Source: Liolophura sinensis (Eukaryota; Mollusca; Polyplacophora; Chitonida; Chitonidae). From it: 64,000 nucleotides of DNA. Numbering within the stretch: the stretch's first letter is position 1; every line of letters starts with the position of its first letter. Both the position numbers and the translations under genes were made by a program. The notes below the pieces were generated by a model. It was not told the DNA's origin. It saw nothing but the letters and a program-made list of their open reading frames with translations, and ran no database searches. Of the stretch, positions 58,278 to 64,000 are shown in pieces. The stretch lies in contig NC_088297.1 in NCBI RefSeq assembly GCF_032854445.1, forward strand, positions 19,543,127-19,607,126, written 5' to 3'.

Positions 58278-58549
58278 TACAAGGAAACTTTCTTGATTAC
58301 CGCTTAAAAGACTAATCTAGTGCGCTTTGATATAAAATTCATTTCGTAAATCTAAACGCTATGTGTACAATGTCTTCTACTGCGAAACTTGTACGGATTG
58401 ATTTCATAAACTAGCTAATACGCCATAATCCAAGCGCCAAGTGAGAGATTTGTATACCACTCCTACCCCATGGAGGTGCGTTCCAAGTGAATAATTGCAA
58501 GACCAAATGAGCCTTGTAATTTGTCTATTTTTCCTCATATATATGCGAT

Positions 58550-58748
58550 TTCTGCGAGTCAAAGTCCAGATCACGTTGGCGTCCTCTCCAGACGCGGCAT
58601 GGTCTGTCCGCAACTTGCGGATAATCTTTCGTTTCCCCAGTCTCTCGCCAGTCCAGTTCCTCCCACCATAATGTTGGCCGGCGTCGTGCGAGAGCAATAT
58701 TCCTGAGCACGGCGTACTCCAATTAAATAAATCAAATAAATGAAATTA
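58550..58748 (+). mobile_element. SINE-A lacking A box
   Basis: GCGAGTCAAAGTCCAGATCA, GGCGTCCTCTCCAGACGCGG, CCTCCCACCATAATGTTGGC, diverged tail GAGCACGGCGTACTCC. Confidence 0.75.
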
Positions 58749-58796
58749 ATACATAAATTTATTTAGGTTTAACCATGATGTCACTTTCCTGTTAGA

Positions 58797-59027
58797 CCTT
58801 GCAAGTTTACGGTACCCAGTCTGCAACTTTAGCAGTTACACCCAGTATGACACTTTACCAGTACACCATTGACGCCACTCTTGCCAAGTATGTAACTTTA
58901 ACAGTTACCCCCAGAATTAAACTTTACCACTGCACAAAGTGTGCAACTTTACCAGTACGCCCGGTGTGCCATTTTATCAGCAGAGGAACATTTCATTGTA
59001 GCAAGCCAACCAGTATGTCACTTTGAC
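58797..59027. repeat. minisatellite, about 25-bp unit, left block
   Basis: Variants of ACTTTACCAGTACACCCAGT followed by GTGT or ATGTC recur about nine times. The array resumes at 59333 beyond an inserted SINE-A. Confidence 0.85.
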
Positions 59028-59065
59028 TTTCCATGCCGTAAGTCAATAAACACTACATTCAACAT

Positions 59066-59324
59066 TTATTTATTTATTTGATTGATGTTTTACGCCGCAC
59101 TCGAAAATATTTTCACTTATACGACGGCGGCCAGCAATATGGTGGGAGGAAACCGGGGGGAGCCTGGAGGAAACCCACGACCATCCGGTGGTTGCTGAAA
59201 GACCTTCCCACTTTTGGCCTCTCCATCCCTCATATACAAGGAAACTTCCTCTTCAGAAACAAGCATGAGGTGGACTTGGACTCACAGCCACCGCTGCGCT
59301 AACCAACTGAGCCACACAGGCCCA
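59066..59324 (-). mobile_element. SINE-A inserted in the 25-bp minisatellite
   Basis: TTTATTTATTTATTTGATTG tail and a head ending at CTGAGCCACACAGGCCCA. TCAACAT flanks it at 59059-59065 and 59325-59331. An extra segment of about 40 bases (near 59222-59262, with CATATACAAGGAAACTTC) lies between TTTTGGCC and CAAGCATGAG; the same core occurs at 58274. The B box is mutated. Confidence 0.9.
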
Positions 59325-59332
59325 TCAACATC

Positions 59333-59560
59333 CAATATTCAACTTTACCGTTACATCCAGTGTCTCACTTAACCAGTTCGCCCAATATGTAGCTGAGTCA
59401 GTAGACTATGAATGTCACTTTAACCTTACACCCAATATGCGCATTTATCATTATATGGTAGATATTATGTCAGTTTACCCGTTACACCGAATATACATCT
59501 CTACCAGTACACCCTCTGTGTCACTTTACCGGTACACCAACTTTATGATTTTACAAGTGT
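59333..59560. repeat. minisatellite, about 25-bp unit, right block
   Basis: AACTTTACCGTTACATCCAG, CACTTTACCGGTACACC and similar units continue the left-hand array after the SINE-A. Confidence 0.85.
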
Positions 59561-59831
59561 ATTTACAATGCCATACTCAAAATGCACACATTCACAATGA
59601 TACACACATAAACCAACCACAGCGTTATGCCTTCATGAAAACCAAATGTTTAATAATATGAAAGATCAGACATATCCCAAAAACTGGTCGGCAAATGAAT
59701 AGTGATGAAGAAATATTAATTCTTGTGTGTTGTACTGAAAATGATCATCCTTTCTAATACGATGGCGAGTGGCAGGTATAACATAGAGTATTGCATTGAA
59801 CGTACTATTAATATTTTATTAATTTAAGACA

Positions 59832-59938
59832 AAGATTCTATTAGACTAACATAATCTTATGTTGAATATGACAGAATATTGTTCTGTAATGACAGAATGC
59901 ATTCTAGCATCACTCAGACAACAGACTTTCTGTTAAAA
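59832..59938 (-). mobile_element. half copy of the TTAA MITE
   Basis: On the minus strand this corresponds to 26422-26530: TTAACAGAAAGTCTGTTGTC, GATGCTAGAATGC, then GTTAGTCTAATAGAATCTT. Only one inverted terminus is present. Confidence 0.75.
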
Positions 59939-60474
59939 TTAAGATTAATTTTTTGACCGTCGACAATGAGACACGCGTAGTCGTTTTCATTTCAACATGA
60001 ATGCCTTTGACTGGAGTGGAGTCCAGTTGAACCAAAACACGTTCAAAATAACCTGCACATCAGTTTATAGCACCTATGCCTGTCCACCATAGGAAAACCC
60101 ACACACTGCCAAGAACTGATGAGTGACTTGACGTCACAACCAAAGTATCACGAGCCGCTTTTAAAGCTAGTGATTGGCCAAGTCCTTAAGGTCTTCTACA
60201 ACATAGTCTGGCTACTCAGAATCGACTGTCCATATCCTCATTGTTGATCTTGTTAAAGCCGCATCTTCTCGGCTTTAAAAACTTTGTTGAATTTTTAAAA
60301 TATCTTTCTGTGACACCTGTGGCTTACTTCTTTTTGTCTAAGCAATCAGTGGCAGATTTTTTTCACTTACAACATGTGTTATTTTTTCTTCGTCATGTAT
60401 GTCAGTAGCACGTGGTAATTGAATGAGGAATTCGTTTTTAAGGGTTCAAAGTTTCCCTTACCGCGTTGTACCAA

Positions 60475-60590
60475 ATTCTCCAAAAACACTCACGGTACCT
60501 ATGTGAGTGCATAGCTACCGTGAATATAGGTAATGTGGGTATAGGTACTATGAGTGCACTCACGGCCACCTCATTTAGTGGCCCAGTTTT
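60475..60590. repeat. cluster of short inverted repeats
   Basis: CACTCAC/GTGAGTG (loop GGTACCTAT) near 60488, and GTGAGTGCATAG paired with CTATGAGTGCACTCAC further on, with repeats of TATAGGTA between. Class unknown. Confidence 0.5.
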
Positions 60591-60639
60591 TACAACGCAA
60601 TACTGATCCGTGCTCATAGCTCACTCCAATTGATGAGTT

Positions 60640-61045
60640 ACATTTCCACTCGAAACCTCACTCCACGCGTTTGAAGCATGGACCAGTGCTTAAACGAAAA
60701 CTTAACTAAATTGCTTTGAAGAATGGGCTCTTTCTTAAGTCAAAATTTCTCTTCACGAGTTTCAAAGATGATATATTCTTTACTTAATACCGCATTCCAC
60801 TGCCTTAAAGGGTAAGTCAGAACTCCTCTTCAATTCTCATTTCTCAGTCAAAATCTGTTTGAGCGATGAGCTACACCTCAACTCATACTCTCACTCCACT
60901 GGTTAAAAGAATGAGTTAATTCTTAACGCAAATCCTCATTCTGTTACTTTGAATGCTGGTTATTTCTTAAATGAAAACCTCATTTCACCTATTCGACGGA
61001 TGACCCATCTCTTAACTCAAAACCTCATTCCACTTCCTAGGATAT
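60640..61045. repeat. minisatellite, about 45-bp unit, left block
   Basis: Units resemble AACCTCATTCCACTGGTTTG then AAGGATGAGCTACTTCTTAA and CTCAAA; about nine diverged copies, interrupted at 61046 by a DNA transposon. Confidence 0.85.
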
Positions 61046-61047
61046 GC

Positions 61048-61888
61048 TACAGTCAAACCTGTACCTACGGCCACCTGTAATCAGCGTCCATCTGCCGTAA
61101 GCGGCCACTCTCTGTCGCGACCAAACAATTTTCCATGATAAACGACCTGTAATATGCGCGCACCTGTCCAACGTGTCCAGCGGCCAATATATTTTGCCAC
61201 CAAATTCTATATCAGCCTGTCCTGAGCGACCGAGACTTTCAACTGTAATGATGATTGCCGCATCGGACATTCAAAAATTTCAAAATGGCGACCCAACTGA
61301 CTTCAATAGTTTTTTTTAGTGATTAAAACTTACAACCTGCCACTTTGTGATGAGAAGTGAAGTGTGAACATTACTGGTCAATAGCAGTGAACTCTATTGT
61401 TCTTTAATCAGGCCTAGCTTGTTATTGTCGGGACAACCCTGGACTGTGGCAGTGGATTTGCTCCATGCTGAGATCCGCCCTATGAATGCCATAAACAGCG
61501 GCCAGATTCGGATATAATCGGATATAATCTGACCTCCTGTGGTTTTTCCGGGAAGAAAGTTCTCCTGTCATGCGTGCCCTCACCTGAAACTCTTTCTGTA
61601 ATCGGCTGTTAAGTGCTTGAAATCCATAGGTCTGCCCCACAAAACTTGAAATTATTGAGTTATTATTTTACTACAATTGTTATACTTCTATGAAATTTAT
61701 GTAGCTGAACAGATTAATGCTTTAATAATTATGTATAAGATTATCTTCTAGGCCTACATGTGTAGATTTCCTGAAGCTTAATTCTGTTGTGATTTGGCTT
61801 GGTCTTCACAACCTGTCTTACGTGGCCAAGTGTCATATGCGGCCACTTTTTACGTGTCCCTTCACTGGCCGCATACAACAGGTTTTGA
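61048..61888. mobile_element. degraded DNA transposon with TIRs, inside a minisatellite
   Basis: The left end CAGTCAAACCTGTACCTACG (from 61050) and the right end, reversed, GTTCAAAACCTGTTGTATGC, share CAAACCTGT and CGGCCA at the same spacing. TA precedes the left end. Subterminal CGGCCAC motifs recur on both sides. The termini resemble those of pogo/Tigger-type elements. A 72-codon minus-strand frame (61422-61640) is open but not recognised as transposase. Exact right boundary uncertain. Confidence 0.6.
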
Positions 61889-62225
61889 ACTCAAAAACCT
61901 CACTTCACTGATCTGAAGGAATAGCGACTTATTAACTCAAAACACCTTGTAAAAGCTACTTTTCAGATGATAACTTCATTCCAACAGTTTGAAGGATGGG
62001 ATACTTCTTAACTCAAAACCTCAGTGGATTTATCCGGAGGATGATGTACTTCCCTCTACTTGCTTGAAGGATAAACAACTTCTCGTGTGTAAACTTCAGT
62101 CCCCTGGCTTCAAGGAGATATATTTTTTTAAAATTTAAACCACGGTAGCATTTATTTCAAGAATGAGCTATTTCTAAACTCAAATCCTAGCTCCGATTAT
62201 TTGAAGGAATAGGCACCTCTCAGTC
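61889..62225. repeat. minisatellite, about 45-bp unit, right block
   Basis: AACTCAAAAACCTCACTTCA, TTTGAAGGATGGGATACTTC and so on, about seven diverged units. The last ones (TATTTGAAGGAATAGGCACC, TCTCAGTCTCAATGATTC) run to the edge of the copy 2 Crypton-domain exon. Confidence 0.8.
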
Positions 62226-62714
62226 TCAATGATTCACATCTCATTTTGAAAGCCACTTGGCTCTTCGCGAATTGCTCAGACTTGCTCAAGGAGCACGGAT
62301 AGTCATTGTCCTTGAGGTAACTGTCCAGCCGTGACCTCAGCGCCATGAACGACTCTCTGTTGTACTCGTCTCCAGACGGCTTTGTGATGGTCATGAAAAA
62401 ATCCGCCAAGAAAGTGTTCAGCTCTGGTGGTGGGATTTCGAAAATCTGCCTCTGGTCGTCGGGATAAGTGGCCCACAACCATCGTTCAAATATCCCAACG
62501 GCTGCCACGATGTAACGTGTAGTGGTCTCCGCCTTCGCTTTGACCCGCTCACGACGCCTCCGGTTGGCCATGGACACCCCACGCACCGGCAGGACATATC
62601 GCTCAAGCTGCCGTAATGTTTCGTACTCCGGGAATGTTCTCACCTCTGATGGACCAAACACTTCTATGTCGTCCATGCCGTGATCGCCATGTTGTCTGGA
62701 GCCGAGCTTCCAAG
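62217..62714 (-). CDS. Internal exon, Crypton-derived recombinase SAM-like domain (copy 2)
   Basis: On the minus strand an acceptor (TCTCTCTCGTTGACAG, AG at 62716-62715) opens an exon of about 166 codons with the same split-codon phase as copy 1. Residues 1-50 are a divergent linker and RRRRER at 51-56 is strongly basic. Residues about 60-157 carry FERWLW (75-80), ELNTFLADFFMTITK (97-111), ALRSRLDSYLKDNDYP (124-139) and FAKSQVAFKMR (148-158). It matches copy 1 at 50 of 91 aligned positions by my count. After KMR the two sequences part, and here the 3' edge meets a 45-bp minisatellite, so the exon end is uncertain; GTGCCT at 62216 is one candidate donor. An in-frame ATG inside the intron pyrimidine tract makes a slightly longer ORF, but the acceptor argues against its use. 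It is either a duplicated exon of one gene or a separate paralogue. Confidence 0.72.
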
Positions 62715-62715
62715 C

Positions 62716-63280
62716 TGTCAACGAGAGAGATTCCAGTGTAAGTATTGAAGCTTTCCAATTTGTTAAGGAATGCATTTATGCCATTGTTAATTGCACTGTA
62801 AAAAAATGCTCTGACGTTGAGGAACGTTTCCTTTCTTATAAAATTGTTTTATGCCATGGAAATCCCATCCCTCATTGCCTGATGATTTAGCGTAAATTTG
62901 TCGTACGATATTTTGCACGTCGCTATTGTCGCACCATTGTCCTATATGTGCGATTATCGTACATGTACGACATCTTTGTGAAACCGGGCCCAGGTGTCAG
63001 AAACACCAAAACGGCCACTGAGTCCCAATCTTCTAGGCTGTCCAGCTGTAGCTGCAATACCATTTCACGAGTCATAGAACAGATAAATCCAGCATATGTT
63101 TTCACTACTCCCTATTAGTGTCCCAAGGTGTTGAGATTTTGAAACTGTTCCCTTAGGGGGTTCATCGGCTTTAATCTGCATATGGTCGCAGATGAAGTAA
63201 AAGTAATATTTATTTCTCAACTAGATCTTGTTACACACCGTTTCAGTACCCAGTGTTAAGGCAGTTAAACAGCAAACATG
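62716..63280. other. putative intron upstream of copy 2 exon
   Basis: Minus-strand sequence before the acceptor. No upstream exon of the Crypton-domain gene is recognised before the window ends. Confidence 0.35.
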
Positions 63281-63282
63281 TA

Positions 63283-63385
63283 CTGTGGTTATTTATTTAC
63301 TTGATTGGTGTTTTACGCCGTACTCAAGAATATTTCTCTTATACGACGGCGGCAAACATTATGGTTGAGGAAACCGGGCACTCTG
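63283..63385 (-). mobile_element. SINE-A 3' fragment
   Basis: GGTTATTTATTTACTTGATT, GGTGTTTTACGCCGTACTCA, CTTATACGACGGCGGC. Head absent. Confidence 0.85.
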
Positions 63386-64000
63386 GTATGTATTGTTTAA
63401 CCATCATGTCCTCATGTAGTGTAAAACTAAACACCCGTTGGCAGTAAACGTGCTGTCCATATTTTAGCAGGTATTTTCCAGAACTGTTGGTTTCCGCAAG
63501 AACACCAGAAAGAGCATTCTACATTCCCCCATTATACCTTATATACGCTTCGCCTAGAACTAAATTTGACTCGTTGTGTTTTACCATCAACGACAAACAT
63601 TCATGCAAAATAAAACATAAAACTATGAAGATGATCGCCTTTAAAATGATCATTGTCCACACCAATTATCCGTCTCTTGGAAGTTAATAACCTGGCTTCA
63701 CAGACAGATCAAAGATTCGGGCATACAAACACGTTTTTTTTTACTCGTAGCCATTTGCACTGAAATCTTGTTAACCTGGGATTCAAGCAATCTCAACTGG
63801 AGGTTCTGTTTTCACAGGTCATATAACCTAAGAGATGATTTTAAACAATCAGAATAAATAAAGTTCCTGTTTTCATCCTTGTTTTACAGAGTCGAACAAG
63901 TGAATGTTCATAAACGTTTGGTTTCTTAAAGTATTAATTCAAGAGCATACCACGACAGAAATTCACTGACTGCAAGAACGGAAAGAAGACTATGCCTCGC
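63386..64000. other. no recognised feature
   Basis: Unique AT-rich sequence to the end of the window; short frames only. Confidence 0.35.

Overview
This is animal nuclear DNA with very low gene density: intron-like or intergenic sequence crowded with short interspersed repeats. There is no sign of bacterial or organellar organisation. Two things point to a lophotrochozoan and most likely a mollusc. The first is a single-exon prohormone of the egg-laying hormone (ELH)/DH44/CRF family at 47314-47895. The second is dozens of tRNA-derived SINEs whose 3' end (GAGTACGGCGTAAAACACC, then CAAATAAATAAAT) I associate with molluscan genomes. The species is not identifiable by reading alone.

Only three coding segments are well supported. 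(1) 47314-47895 (+) encodes a 193-residue secreted precursor: signal peptide, an ELH-like peptide with an SLNQDLK core, a spacer, and a second CRF-like peptide ending in Ile-Gly-Lys-Arg (an amidation and cleavage site). A good 3' splice site lies just upstream, so 5' untranslated exon(s) lie further upstream. A consensus 5' splice site near 1007 is one possible partner, unproven. (2, 3) 57411-57936 (-) and 62217-62714 (-) are paralogous internal exons. Both encode the SAM-like DNA-binding half of the Crypton-derived tyrosine-recombinase domain seen in ZMYM2/3/4, QRICH1 and KIAA1958-type proteins. Both start at acceptors of the same phase and they match at 50 of 91 aligned positions by hand count. 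They are duplicated exons of one gene or two neighbouring genes. A few weaker exon candidates (9578-9736, 11067-11297, 39570-39968, 45043-45120) are listed at low confidence.

Most remaining recognisable sequence is repeats. SINE-A is about 258 bp, tRNA-headed, with about 25 copies; four have clear or probable target-site duplications. SINE-C is about 360 bp, with a different tRNA head and a (GAGT)n end. Variants with other tRNA heads also occur. Three dispersed families have no obvious Pol III head (called B, D and E here). There is a palindromic TTAA-flanked MITE plus a half copy, and a degraded terminal-inverted-repeat DNA transposon. Minisatellites lie at 43745-43890, 58797-59560 and 60640-62225. 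Several of these nest: SINE-C sits in a SINE-A variant at 50279-50972, SINE-A splits a minisatellite at 59066-59324, and the DNA transposon splits a second minisatellite that runs up to the 3' edge of the 62217-62714 exon.

Layout: 1-47 kb is essentially non-coding, with repeats throughout; 47.3-47.9 kb is the ELH/DH44-like gene; 48-57 kb is SINE-rich, with the nested insertions; 57.4-62.7 kb holds the two Crypton-domain exons on the minus strand, with minisatellites and transposon remnants between them; 62.7-64 kb is non-coding.
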